From Flavobacterium sp. N2820 (GTDB lineage Bacteria > Bacteroidota > Bacteroidia > Flavobacteriales > Flavobacteriaceae), in NCBI RefSeq assembly GCF_025947285.1, contig NZ_CP110008.1, forward strand, positions 1,503,001 through 1,567,000: a stretch of 64,000 nucleotides of DNA, read 5' to 3'. Below, piece after piece: positions 1 to 7,129 of this stretch. How positions within the stretch are numbered: position 1 is the first letter of the stretch; the number at the start of each line of letters is the position of its first letter. The position numbers were made by a program, and so were the translations under genes. Below the pieces are notes generated by a model. That model saw only the letters and a program-made list of their open reading frames with translations, made no database searches and was not told where the DNA came from.

Positions 1-465
1 TAAATAACGTAAAGATTTCAATTGTTTATACTCGTCTTGTGCATTTGCACCAGTTTCGATATTAGCAACATCACGAACTGGCAATCTTAATGCTTCACGT
101 CCGTTTTGTGAAATAACTAATACCGCATTTTGAAGTGCTGCTGGTGGTTTTGTACCATACTCCAAACTACCTTCTAATCCTGAAGCGGCATTTGTTGCGT
201 AGTTCAATGCGATTTGGTCAAAAATGAATGCTCTACCTTGTTTCAAACGATCCTTATCGAATGAATTGATACCTGTTACACGGTCAGACGTACCGTCGAT
301 TAAATCGATAATAGAACCTCCAGAAATTTCTTTCTTGATTTCCATTGTTTGATCATCAAGAACAACTTTAGAATTACCTAAGTCATTTCTTAATTGGGTT
401 GAAAGTCGTCCGCTGATATCTCCTAAGAAAGCTAAAACGATACTAAAAAAAGCTAAATTTCTCAT
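1..465 (-). CDS. Putative virion protein, possibly major capsid protein (C-terminus outside window)
   Basis: An open frame starts at ATG 465 and runs leftward off the window edge, so only the first 155 residues are visible. There is no convincing signal peptide. The segment around residues 85-145, with KPPAALQNAVLVISQNG followed by a lone REALRLPVRDV, looks like a capsid beta-barrel strand pattern rather than an enzyme. The gene lies downstream of three membrane or virion-like genes on the same strand, where a structural gene would be expected. The start is supported by the element-wide leader motif ACCATTTAACCAC, 8 bases upstream. The capsid assignment is an inference from context and strand pattern, not from a catalytic motif; another structural protein is equally possible. 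Confidence 0.4.
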   Translation of the reverse strand, partial: MRNLAFFSIVLAFLGDISGRLSTQLRNDLGNSKVVLDDQTMEIKKEISGGSIIDLIDGTSDRVTGINSFDKDRLKQGRAFIFDQIALNYATNAASGLEGSLEYGTKPPAALQNAVLVISQNGREALRLPVRDVANIETGANAQDEYKQLKSLRYL

Positions 466-473
466 GTTTAATG

Positions 474-486
474 TGGTTAAATGGTT
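474..486 (-). promoter_or_regulatory. Leader motif AACCATTTAACCA before the gene starting at 465
   Basis: One of the near-identical 13-nt leader motifs found in front of start codons throughout the element. It lies 8 bases before ATG 465. No TAnnTTTG box precedes this copy, so it more likely acts at RNA or translation level than as a promoter. Confidence 0.6.
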
Positions 487-530
487 TTTTTTTACTGTGG
501 TTTTTTTTAAATACTAATTTTTTTGTTAGA

Positions 531-974
531 TTAAACTAACTGTGCTGGTGCTACTCTTACCTCTCTTGCAGGTTCCCAGTCTACTGGATTTCTCAAGCTA
601 CGTCCTAAACGTGCTGTTGCTGTTGGGTTTGACACCTCTGTTGTGTGGCCAATTACAGCATTAAGAAATTTACCTGTAGTTGTTGCATTGTCTTGTACTG
701 GTACACTGTCTTTCAACATATCAGTTACATAATCAGTTCCTTGTTTAACAGCCATTCCTACGAATGCTGCTTGTACTGCTTCGCCAGCAGTAGTTTTTGG
801 GTTTACCGAAGCAGCTGCAATTAACGCAACGCCAGTTACTAATAATTTTTTATAATTATTTGTACTTTCAGGCATTACATTAACAACTCCATCTGATAAT
901 TTTGCCCCTGCTACTCCTGCTCCTATTTTTACAACAGAAGACATAGCGCTTTTTTGTGATGGTTTTTGAAACAT
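531..974 (-). CDS. Small hydrophobic protein, probable virion/membrane-associated protein
   Basis: 147 residues, not recognised. Residues about 14-30 (Gly/Ala/Val-rich) and 42-58 (LLVTGVALIAAASV) are hydrophobic enough to be helical membrane segments. The C-terminal third is polar and ends in a basic-acidic stretch. It lies between the putative capsid gene and another membrane-anchored protein, all read leftward, which suggests a structural protein of a membrane-containing particle or a minor virion component. The start at 974 is supported by the leader motif at 984-996. Function is inferred from position only. Confidence 0.6.
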   Translation of the reverse strand: MFQKPSQKSAMSSVVKIGAGVAGAKLSDGVVNVMPESTNNYKKLLVTGVALIAAASVNPKTTAGEAVQAAFVGMAVKQGTDYVTDMLKDSVPVQDNATTTGKFLNAVIGHTTEVSNPTATARLGRSLRNPVDWEPAREVRVAPAQLV

Positions 975-983
975 GGTTTAAAA

Positions 984-996
984 TGGTTAAATGGTT
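984..996 (-). promoter_or_regulatory. Leader motif AACCATTTAACCA before the gene starting at 974
   Basis: Exact copy of the element's leader motif, 9 bases before ATG 974. No -7 box is visible upstream. Confidence 0.6.
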
Positions 997-1006
997 TTAT
1001 TTTATT

Positions 1007-1807
1007 TTAATTACTCACTAATTTACCTATGACAACACCCGCCAAAAGAAAACCGCCTAGTTTTAATAGGCTGTTACTGCTTTGTGGATTTTTTGGTGCT
1101 TCATTGGTTGGTTTTGGTTGGTTTTCTCCCGACATATCAACTGGTGCTGAATCTGTTGGTACTATCGTATTTCCTAATGTATAATTTGTAGCGGTTGCTT
1201 GAAATTTTACAAATGAAACAATTGGGAAAAGTAAATCTGCTGTACTTTCGATTGCTTTGTTTTCGGCAATATATTCTACTGGCGAAGCTTCAATAGCTTT
1301 GAAAATTATATGCTCTAAATGACCTATTAATTCTGTAACAAGTTCATTTCTTTGTTTTTGTGCTTCTTGTGATAACTTAGGATTGTCCCAGTTAAGATAT
1401 TCTTTCACAATAGCCAATTCGTTGTTAATTTCATTGATTAACTTCAATTGCAATTGAGCATTAGTAGTTTGCATTAAAACGGTTGCTTTTTCAACCATTG
1501 CCTTATATTTAGGCGCAAAACTTCTTGTAATCCAATTTTCAATAGCTATGTTTTCAACATCAGAAATCAATGCTGTGCCGTCTTCCGCAACATAAATACT
1601 ACCTCTACTAATTTCATCAATAGAAGTTCCAAATGCTTCTAAAAGTGCTTCAGCTAATTCACCTGGAATAGCTTGAATTGCAACTCTTACAGCTCCACGC
1701 CAAAGTCTACCAAAAAAACTTCTTTTTGGTTTGGTTGCTCCTTGAACCAATCCATTCACTCCTGTTGATACGGCTCTACCTAATGCTTTATTTGAATACT
1801 GTATCAT
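1007..1807 (-). CDS. Tail-anchored membrane protein, unknown function
   Basis: 266 residues, family not recognised. The N-terminal 60 residues are basic with an amphipathic stretch (RLWRGAVRVAIQAIPGELAEALLEAF). The middle is mostly helical and charged. A Pro/Ser-rich linker (about 220-243) leads to one C-terminal hydrophobic segment (about 247-264, LLKLGGFLLAGVVIGKLV), so it looks tail-anchored. The start lies 4 bases from the stop of the upstream transglutaminase-like gene, implying co-translation, and it is the one gene of this block without the ACCATTTAACCAC leader. Context suggests a minor virion protein; this is inference. Confidence 0.65.
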   Translation of the reverse strand: MIQYSNKALGRAVSTGVNGLVQGATKPKRSFFGRLWRGAVRVAIQAIPGELAEALLEAFGTSIDEISRGSIYVAEDGTALISDVENIAIENWITRSFAPKYKAMVEKATVLMQTTNAQLQLKLINEINNELAIVKEYLNWDNPKLSQEAQKQRNELVTELIGHLEHIIFKAIEASPVEYIAENKAIESTADLLFPIVSFVKFQATATNYTLGNTIVPTDSAPVDMSGENQPKPTNEAPKNPQSSNSLLKLGGFLLAGVVIGKLVSN

Positions 1808-1811
1808 GCTC

Positions 1812-3401
1812 TTATTTTTTTACTTGTTTAGATCCAGGACCATTGTCTTTCATTTTTGAAAATCCCCAAGCTAAAGCGCCAATAACTAAACCGCCAATGA
1901 TAATTACGCCACCGCCTGATTCAGTTGTTTTTTTAACTACAGCCGAACCACTACCCGGATTAGTGTTATTATTTCCGGTTGAACTTTCTCCTGGAAATGT
2001 ATCTAAAGGCGTATCAAAATATTCTAAAACATTATTTAACGATTGTAAATAAGTTGAAGAATCAAATGTGTTAGCTTTGTCCGCTTGAATTGTGTAATTT
2101 GTTAATTCAAATACTGGAATTGTAGAAACATCAGCTTTGATTGTATATTTATACTCTGGTTCGTTTATTGTTACCGTTTCTGCACCTCCAGCGCTTGTAC
2201 CCCAATAACCTGTGCCACTTGAATAACCTGTAGTTAATGATTTGTAATTTTTAAAAGTCAATGTTGATAACACACTACCTTTTGTGAAAAATTTATTTAA
2301 CCAAGCGTCTAATGCTTGAATTGCAGTAATTGAAAAGAATTCAGTTACTCTAATTGTAGCATCAAAATTGTCTTTTGAACAGGAATTCCAGCCTTGTGCT
2401 TGTTTTCCTTTTTTATACGCTGCATCGAGCATTTTTGCAAAACCTTTGAAGCTTGCAGTGTGAAAACCTAATAAACCAATATCGTTTAATGCCGCATTGT
2501 TGATTTGTAGCGCATAGTCTGCAAATGTTTTCGTCATTAATTTGGTATTGTTACGCAAATAATCTTTATCGTAAGCCGAACCGCCTATACAGTCAATACC
2601 ACTAAATAATGACATGATTGAATTAAAGTCCAGTTGATTAACAATTGAAGAAATAGAACCTGCATCAATTCCGTTTAATCCTACTGCAAATGGCGTTGTA
2701 GGTTGCGCTGTTAAAAATGGATATGTATATGGATTTGACAAACCAGAACTACAATCGCACGCTTGACCAGGACATGACAAAGCCGCACTATCTAAATTTA
2801 GATAAGGCGTGTTTAAATAAGGACTGGCTAAACCGATATGTTTTAAATTTTTCATGTTAAATTCGTGTTTTTCATGGAAATTCACTTCTTTATTGTCATG
2901 TGTTGTAGCGTCAATTATTAAATAAGAACCTTGATACGGAATTTGAACATAAACATGGCCCCAATCATTAGAGCCTTGCAATTTTACTTTTACAAACGAA
3001 TGATCAATATCTTGACACAATAATAATGCGGATGCCAAACTTGAAAATGTTTTACAATCAAAACCTACTTTTCTAAAATGCCATGCAGCACTTGGAGCAT
3101 AAATTTGTTGTAAACTTTCGTCGATTTTATACTGAAAATGTTTGTATAAAAAAGTGTAATTGTTTTTTACTGTTTCAAGAACGTTTTTACCTTTTAGCAC
3201 ATTGGCCACTTTTTGAAATTGGTTAGCATACTTATTGGTCCAATAGGCCATGTATTCTAACGTATCATAAGTATCTGAAAACTCTTGTGGCAATTCAAAA
3301 CTATGTTTTACGTGTTTATAGTTAGGAATTAGGCCGCTATATTGCGAACCCGATTCTAACTTTCTGTAGAGCATAGTATTAATTAATTGCGCTTCACTCA
3401 T
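1812..3401 (-). CDS. Transglutaminase-like cysteine protein with C-terminal membrane anchor
   Basis: 529 residues. Residues about 80-170 carry a transglutaminase-like (papain-fold) triad: Cys116 in GFDCKTFSSLA, His149 in WGHVYV and Asp164 in IIDATT, in the right order and spacing. A long region without a recognised domain follows, including a short Cys-rich stretch (CPGQACDC) near 210-217. One transmembrane helix (about 497-516, VIIIGGLVIGALAWGF) is close to the C-terminus. In this superfamily the triad serves proteolysis, crosslinking or amide hydrolysis. In a phage it could process virion proteins or attack peptidoglycan crosslinks during entry. It is the first gene of the leftward late block, behind a long structured 5' leader. 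The fold call is solid by motif; the substrate is unknown. Confidence 0.7.
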   Translation of the reverse strand: MSEAQLINTMLYRKLESGSQYSGLIPNYKHVKHSFELPQEFSDTYDTLEYMAYWTNKYANQFQKVANVLKGKNVLETVKNNYTFLYKHFQYKIDESLQQIYAPSAAWHFRKVGFDCKTFSSLASALLLCQDIDHSFVKVKLQGSNDWGHVYVQIPYQGSYLIIDATTHDNKEVNFHEKHEFNMKNLKHIGLASPYLNTPYLNLDSAALSCPGQACDCSSGLSNPYTYPFLTAQPTTPFAVGLNGIDAGSISSIVNQLDFNSIMSLFSGIDCIGGSAYDKDYLRNNTKLMTKTFADYALQINNAALNDIGLLGFHTASFKGFAKMLDAAYKKGKQAQGWNSCSKDNFDATIRVTEFFSITAIQALDAWLNKFFTKGSVLSTLTFKNYKSLTTGYSSGTGYWGTSAGGAETVTINEPEYKYTIKADVSTIPVFELTNYTIQADKANTFDSSTYLQSLNNVLEYFDTPLDTFPGESSTGNNNTNPGSGSAVVKKTTESGGGVIIIGGLVIGALAWGFSKMKDNGPGSKQVKK

Positions 3402-3412
3402 ATACTTTTTTT

Positions 3413-3471
3413 AGAAACTGGCGTTTAGGAACGTATGTTTGATGTGCTACGTGTAAACGCCGTATGTTTCT
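3413..3471 (-). promoter_or_regulatory. Long imperfect hairpin in the 5' leader of the transglutaminase-like gene
   Basis: Three nested complementary blocks are visible: 3413-3418 with 3466-3471 (AGAAAC/GTTTCT), 3420-3427 with 3454-3461 (GGCGTTTA/TAAACGCC) and 3431-3435 with 3448-3452 (ACGTA/TACGT). That gives 19 base pairs with two small internal bulges. It lies between the presumed transcription start near 3490 and ATG 3401, so it would form in the mRNA leader. It could also be a replication structure, since it adjoins the 10-bp repeat array. Confidence 0.55.
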
Positions 3472-3481
3472 GTGGTGGGTG

Positions 3482-3504
3482 TGGTTAAATGTGACCCAAA
3501 TATA
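3482..3504 (-). promoter_or_regulatory. Probable leftward late promoter with leader motif at its start site
   Basis: On the - strand TATATTTG (3497-3504) matches the Bacteroidota -7 consensus TAnnTTTG exactly. CATTTAACCA, a partial copy of the element leader motif (3482-3491), lies where the transcript should begin. No TTTG is seen at the -33 position, as would suit an activator-dependent promoter. The 10-bp repeat array begins 20 bases upstream. Confidence 0.5.
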
Positions 3505-3523
3505 CTTCCGTTAAATAATTGAC

Positions 3524-3613
3524 TTGTAGGATTTTGTATGATTTGGTAGTATTCTGTAGGATTTTGTAACATTATGTAACATTATGTAGGATTATGTATG
3601 ATTTTGTAATGTT
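3524..3613. repeat. Nine tandem 10-bp repeats, consensus NTGTANNATT
   Basis: Nine consecutive units of exactly 10 bp, for example TTGTAGGATT, TTGTATGATT, CTGTAGGATT, TTGTAACATT, ATGTAACATT, ATGTAGGATT and ATGTATGATT. Units 3 (TGGTAGTATT) and 9 (TTGTAATGTT) are the most degenerate. One unit per helical turn puts every TGTA on the same face of the DNA. The array lies between the leftward -7 box (3497-3504) and the rightward one (3632-3639). It is probably a cooperative protein-binding array: an operator or activator site, a partition site, or origin iterons. Confidence 0.75.
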
Positions 3614-3631
3614 TTTAATTGAAATTTTTTA

Positions 3632-3655
3632 TATTTTTGACCTACCATTTAACCA
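3632..3655 (+). promoter_or_regulatory. Rightward promoter -7 box followed by leader motif
   Basis: TATTTTTG (3632-3639) matches TAnnTTTG. ACCATTTAACCAA (3643-3655) follows at the expected transcript start, mirroring the leftward promoter across the repeat array. The nearest TTTG upstream (3603-3606) is 25 bases away, longer than the usual 19-21 spacing. Confidence 0.5.
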
Positions 3656-3663
3656 ATTTAGCT

Positions 3664-3864
3664 ATGAGTGATACTACCGAATTTAAACCGATGAGAAAAG
3701 GTGAAGTATTGGCAAAATTTGCCACTTTTTTTGGGCGTGAAAATGTTCGTCAGAAAATATGGGAAATAGTAAAGAATAATAGACAAATACCTCTGTGTGA
3801 AGCAAAACACGTTAAAGGTTTAAGAAAATCTGAAGTAAAGATGATACATGAAGAATACGCATAA
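3664..3864 (+). CDS. Small basic protein, candidate DNA-binding regulator
   Basis: 66 residues from ATG 3664. An upstream in-frame TTG at 3619 would put the -7 box and leader motif inside the coding region, so it is rejected. The protein is helical and basic (GEVLAKFATFFGRENVRQKIWEIV, then GLRKSEVKMIHEEYA), a composition that suits a small DNA-binding protein, but no classical helix-turn-helix can be claimed. It is the only rightward gene in the left part of the element and sits beside the 10-bp repeat array, making it the obvious candidate to bind that array. It converges on the terminator at 3867-3888. Function is inference from position. Confidence 0.6.
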   Translation: MSDTTEFKPMRKGEVLAKFATFFGRENVRQKIWEIVKNNRQIPLCEAKHVKGLRKSEVKMIHEEYA

Positions 3865-3866
3865 AA

Positions 3867-3888
3867 AAACCCGAAATTAATCGGGTTT
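3867..3888 (-). terminator. Rho-independent terminator of the long leftward operon
   Basis: Stem AAACCCGA / TCGGGTTT (3867-3874 with 3881-3888) with a 6-nt loop. Read leftward it is followed by a run of T, so it best terminates transcription arriving from the gene ending at 3877, whose stop codon is inside the hairpin. Rightward the T tract is poor. Confidence 0.7.
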
Positions 3889-4245
3889 GTTAGATTGTGA
3901 TTTTTTTACATTATAATTTTTATAATTTTTTAATAACCATATATTGTAATCATCTAATTCATCTTCTGTAAACTGGTGTAATTGTTCGTTGTAAAAAACA
4001 AGATCCTTTTTTAAAAATTCAGTAAGTGAAATGTAATAATTATTGTTATGACGTGGTTTTGGCTGTTCCTTTTTATTATCGCTAAACGCTAAGATAATTA
4101 CTATTACAGGAACCGATACAAATGCTAATGTTAATTGAAAAAAAGATATTTTATTTTCGAGAATCATATCTATAAACGTGAAAAATGTAATTAAAATACT
4201 TGATATTATTACATATTTCCATTCGATTTTTTTAAATTTTCCCAT
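3877..4245 (-). CDS. Membrane protein with two transmembrane helices, unknown
   Basis: 122 residues. Two hydrophobic segments, about 11-28 (YVIISSILITFFTFIDMI) and 34-54 (FFQLTLAFVSVPVIVIILAF), form a hairpin. A polar, Asn/Tyr-rich C-terminal tail of about 65 residues follows and is probably cytoplasmic. No family is recognised. It is the last gene of the leftward early operon, starting 8 bases after the stop of the 58-residue gene at 4254-4430. It could be a superinfection-exclusion or membrane-modifying protein, but nothing in the sequence shows this. Confidence 0.6.
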   Translation of the reverse strand: MGKFKKIEWKYVIISSILITFFTFIDMILENKISFFQLTLAFVSVPVIVIILAFSDNKKEQPKPRHNNNYYISLTEFLKKDLVFYNEQLHQFTEDELDDYNIWLLKNYKNYNVKKSQSNKPD

Positions 4246-4253
4246 ATTCTAAA

Positions 4254-4430
4254 TTATTTTAAATTAGTGTTGATATAGTCTAATTCTAACTCCGTAAGTT
4301 CTTTGTTAGATTTTATTTTATCGCCTGATAAAATAATTTTTACCTCTATGCCATTGGCTCTAAAAATGTAAAAAGTATCTTCATCATGGATAGATTTTAC
4401 ACATACTACATACAAATCCTTTATTTTCAT
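4254..4430 (-). CDS. Small protein (58 aa), unknown, translationally coupled
   Basis: 58 residues starting at ATG 4430. The start overlaps the stop of the preceding gene as TAATG, a clear sign of translational coupling, so the reading frame is real despite its size. The sequence runs MKIKDLYVVCVKSI then acidic and hydrophobic residues, ending DYINTNLK. It reads like one small alpha/beta domain. No signal peptide, transmembrane segment or known motif is visible. Confidence 0.6.
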   Translation of the reverse strand: MKIKDLYVVCVKSIHDEDTFYIFRANGIEVKIILSGDKIKSNKELTELELDYINTNLK

Positions 4431-4675
4431 TAGTCGAAAATTGAAAGTTGAACGTTGTTTTTTGGTTCCTGAATTTCCATTGTTTCACAAAGTTTTGGGT
4501 TCATTGCAATATACTTTTCCATGTACTGCAAATGTGCTAACGTGCAACGTTGTAAGTCTGGAAACGTTTGCTTAAACTTTATTATTGGAATGGTTTCTCC
4601 TGTGGGTTTAACCGCCAGTAAAACGTTATTTAAACGTTGGTAACTGGCAGCACCTTTAATGATTGGAATAGTCAT
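4430..4675 (-). CDS. Small hypothetical phage protein
   Basis: 81 residues, no recognised domain. Soluble composition with a central helix (FKQTFPDLQRCTLAHLQYMEKYIAMNPKLCETM). Its start overlaps the stop of the upstream gene by ATGA (4672-4675), and its own stop overlaps the next start by TAATG, so it is the middle of a coupled four-gene set (5153 to 4254). The coupling supports the frame; function is unknown. Confidence 0.6.
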   Translation of the reverse strand: MTIPIIKGAASYQRLNNVLLAVKPTGETIPIIKFKQTFPDLQRCTLAHLQYMEKYIAMNPKLCETMEIQEPKNNVQLSIFD

Positions 4676-4887
4676 CTTTCGTTTAATTGATTAAAAAATA
4701 GTTGGTTAAATGCTTCGTTGTGTAGTTTTTCTTCGTGAATTTCTTCGGGTGTTTTCTGTCGTATTTTATTGATTAATAGCAATAATGAAACGCATAAAAT
4801 AAAGATGAAAAATGTTGTAATACTGGGTTTACAATTATTGTTTAGAAAATGTGCTGCTTTTGTAAAAAAGGTTTCTATTTTTTTCAT
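4672..4887 (-). CDS. Small single-pass membrane protein
   Basis: 71 residues with one transmembrane helix (about 21-42, ITTFFIFILCVSLLLLINKI) followed by a charged tail (RQKTPEEIHEEKLHNEAF). It is coupled by 4-base ATGA overlaps to both neighbours. The size and single helix would fit a holin-like or membrane-anchoring role, but there is no lysis gene beside it in the window, so no function is assigned. Confidence 0.6.
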   Translation of the reverse strand: MKKIETFFTKAAHFLNNNCKPSITTFFIFILCVSLLLLINKIRQKTPEEIHEEKLHNEAFNQLFFNQLNER

Positions 4888-5153
4888 AGTCTTGGATTAT
4901 TTAAAAGGTTTTGAATATTATCTAATTTCCGTTGTAAATCATCTAATCGTTCCTGAAGGTTTAATTGCTTTTTGTGTTTCATTTCAATAATGCGGTTTAG
5001 CCTGGCAACGTCTTTTACAAGTTCTAAGTAATTTTCTAACGAAAAGAAAAGTATATCAGGAACGGTTTTCAAGTTTTGCGCAGCGGCAACTTCTTCCAGT
5101 TGCTTTTTTTGTTTGGCTGTAAACTTGCGTATGTAGGTGGAATCTTTAATCAT
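4884..5153 (-). CDS. Small coiled-coil protein, unknown
   Basis: 89 residues. The N-terminal half (IRKFTAKQKKQLEEVAAAQ then a hydrophobic helix) resembles small DNA-binding or mobilisation-type proteins. The C-terminal half (about 55-86) is a leucine-rich heptad coiled coil (LNRIIEMKHKKQLNLQERL then further heptads). It could be a dimeric accessory protein. It is first of the set of overlapping genes 5153 to 4254 and starts 30 bases after the stop of the 106-residue gene. No family is assigned. Confidence 0.6.
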   Translation of the reverse strand: MIKDSTYIRKFTAKQKKQLEEVAAAQNLKTVPDILFFSLENYLELVKDVARLNRIIEMKHKKQLNLQERLDDLQRKLDNIQNLLNNPRL

Positions 5154-5183
5154 GTTATTAAAATGTAGATTTATTTAACTTTT

Positions 5184-5504
5184 TTACTCGCTTTGCCCAG
5201 CTGTCGGACTTTCTTTTGTACCTTGATTTGTAGATTTTTTACAATCACATAATTCACAACTTCCGTTGCATTTTGTTTTAGGAATAACAATTTCTAATCC
5301 TAAACTTCTACAAATGCTTCCTAACATAAATTGTCGAATATTATCGTTTTCCATTATTGCTTTTACTTTTTCATCTTTTATGTCTGTTGTTGCTATTGTT
5401 TTTACTAATGGAAAAGCTTCTTCTAGTTTTTTACCATAATCTAAATTGTTAGCTACTTCCGCTATTTTTAATGCAAGTAGCGGTGTTACTTTTGGTTTTT
5501 CCAT
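5184..5504 (-). CDS. Small protein with Cys cluster, possible metal-binding
   Basis: 106 residues. The first 70 are helical and charged. Residues about 79-90 read KCNGSCELCDCKK, four cysteines that could bind zinc or an Fe-S cluster, and a disordered Ser/Thr/Gly-rich tail follows. It starts 2 bases after the stop of the cytosine methyltransferase, so it is co-expressed with it. No family recognised. Confidence 0.6.
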   Translation of the reverse strand: MEKPKVTPLLALKIAEVANNLDYGKKLEEAFPLVKTIATTDIKDEKVKAIMENDNIRQFMLGSICRSLGLEIVIPKTKCNGSCELCDCKKSTNQGTKESPTAGQSE

Positions 5505-5506
5505 GA

Positions 5507-7111
5507 TTAAGCTGATTTTAAAAGTTTATAATTTAGTAATGCGTTGTAGTTTGCTTGAATTAATGCTTTTGCCTGATTTACTTCGACTGCGTTTCCAATG
5601 AATTTTTTTTGCTCCGTTTGTGTACCGATTAACTTGTAATCTTTTGGAAATCCTTGTATTTGTTTTAGTTCTGGAATGTTTAGCATTCTCATTTTTATGT
5701 CAATAACTCCGTTTAAAACCATGAATTCCTTAATTTTTATCATGGTTTCTGAATCGCTTTCGTAAACTGGAATCGTAATTTGTCCTAATTCTGTAGAAAC
5801 TAAATACAAAGGTGCTTTGTCCTGACGTGCTACAACTGTGCAACATGGTGCATCAATACTGCCATTGTTGCCGCCCCAAGCAGGATTAAAAATGTATTGC
5901 TGTGCTTTTACTAAATTAAACTTTGGAACAGTTGTAAGTGTGCCTATTGGCTTTTCAATTGAAGCCGCTACACCTGTGCCGTATTGTTGATCAATAAAAT
6001 TCACATCCACTTTTGTAATTCTGTCTTTTGTGGTAATGGTTGGTGCTGGCGCATCGATTGAGTGTAAACCAAAATTGCCGTAATAAGTAGAAAGATGCGA
6101 AGCGGTTACGATTGCTTGACCTCCTACGGTTGTAACAGTTCCTGCTGGTTCATCAACCGAAATTACTTTCCCCTCTGGACGGCCTGAATAGTATTTTTTA
6201 ATAAAAACCGATTTCACAAGTGCATGAGTGCCATTTGTACAAATAGTTCCCATTGGTTTCTCAATAGAGTTTACTTTTTGTTCGGGTTTTATTTTTCCAC
6301 CGTTGTAACGTTTGGTAAAAACTGGCTCTCCATTTGCAACAAATTTTAAAAGTCCGGCATGAATGCGTTTTAATGTATTTTCCGAAAGTGGTTTTTTACG
6401 TTCAAAAATACTAACGCCCTCATCTTGTAAGTCTAAAACTTCGCGAACTGGTTTCCATTTTTCCATTGGAAACAACGGACTTTCAATTTTATCTTTTGTA
6501 TGTGTTTGTTCTGGAAACGCAATTGGTAAACCGTGCTTTGCAAACTGGATAAATAAACGCTCACGACTTTGGTAGGCTCCATAGTTTGCCGAATTTAATA
6601 GTTTAGCATCGTATTTAAAACCGAAAGATTTAACTTTTTCAATCCATTTTACGTAATCTTTACCCTCAGTTCTTGAAAGTGGTTTGCCGTTTTCGCACAA
6701 AGGCCCCCAACACATAAACTCACGAACATTCTCTACAAAAAAGTAATCAGGTTCTAATTGTTCTAAATACATGAACATATGTTCGGCTAACGTTCGGCTG
6801 TCGGCATCTCTTGCTTGACCGCCTTTTGCTTTTGAAAAATTAGTACATTCTAAACTCGCCCAAATATTGATCATACAATCAGGTTCATTTTTGCGGATTT
6901 CCTGAACTAATTTTTTAAGTTTTAGTACTACTTCAAAATCTCGGATATCTTCGGTAAAATGGTATGCTTTTGGGTGGTTTTCAAAGTGCGATTTTATGGC
7001 ATTTGCATCATGATTAACACAAGCTAAAACTTTTGTGTTTTCACTGGCTAAATGTATGCCCGAAGAAGTGCCGCCTGCACCGCAAAATAAATCGATATAG
7101 TAAATATTCAT
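5507..7111 (-). CDS. DNA (cytosine-5-)-methyltransferase
   Basis: 534 residues. It transfers a methyl group from SAM to C5 of cytosine in DNA. Visible C5-MTase motifs: motif I DLFCGAGGTSSG (residues 7-18); motif IV SLECTNFSKAKGG with catalytic Cys89; motif VI FFVENV (124-129); motif VIII YQSRERLFI (about 178-186); and a C-terminal GFPKDY / QKKFIGNAVEVNQA segment matching motifs IX-X. The Pro normally before the catalytic Cys is Glu here. Residues about 270-440 hold about five degenerate repeats of the form S-I/V-D/E-x-P-x-G/P-T-x-T-T, probably the target-recognition region. No restriction gene is adjacent, so it is an orphan phage methyltransferase, likely anti-restriction or regulatory. The start is supported by the leader motif at 7113-7125. 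Confidence 0.88.
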   Translation of the reverse strand: MNIYYIDLFCGAGGTSSGIHLASENTKVLACVNHDANAIKSHFENHPKAYHFTEDIRDFEVVLKLKKLVQEIRKNEPDCMINIWASLECTNFSKAKGGQARDADSRTLAEHMFMYLEQLEPDYFFVENVREFMCWGPLCENGKPLSRTEGKDYVKWIEKVKSFGFKYDAKLLNSANYGAYQSRERLFIQFAKHGLPIAFPEQTHTKDKIESPLFPMEKWKPVREVLDLQDEGVSIFERKKPLSENTLKRIHAGLLKFVANGEPVFTKRYNGGKIKPEQKVNSIEKPMGTICTNGTHALVKSVFIKKYYSGRPEGKVISVDEPAGTVTTVGGQAIVTASHLSTYYGNFGLHSIDAPAPTITTKDRITKVDVNFIDQQYGTGVAASIEKPIGTLTTVPKFNLVKAQQYIFNPAWGGNNGSIDAPCCTVVARQDKAPLYLVSTELGQITIPVYESDSETMIKIKEFMVLNGVIDIKMRMLNIPELKQIQGFPKDYKLIGTQTEQKKFIGNAVEVNQAKALIQANYNALLNYKLLKSA

Positions 7112-7112
7112 G

Positions 7113-7125
7113 TGGTTAAATGGTT
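7113..7125 (-). promoter_or_regulatory. Leader motif AACCATTTAACCA before the cytosine methyltransferase
   Basis: Exact copy of the element leader motif, one base before ATG 7111, the closest spacing in the element. No TAnnTTTG box precedes it. Confidence 0.6.
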
Positions 7126-7129
7126 TAAA

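Noticed and set aside
3524..3613. CRISPR array
   Set aside because: Units are only 10 bp with no spacers and no Cas genes are nearby.
4884..5153. Plasmid mobilisation protein
   Set aside because: The N-terminus resembles small MobC-like proteins, but no relaxase or oriT-like sequence is seen.
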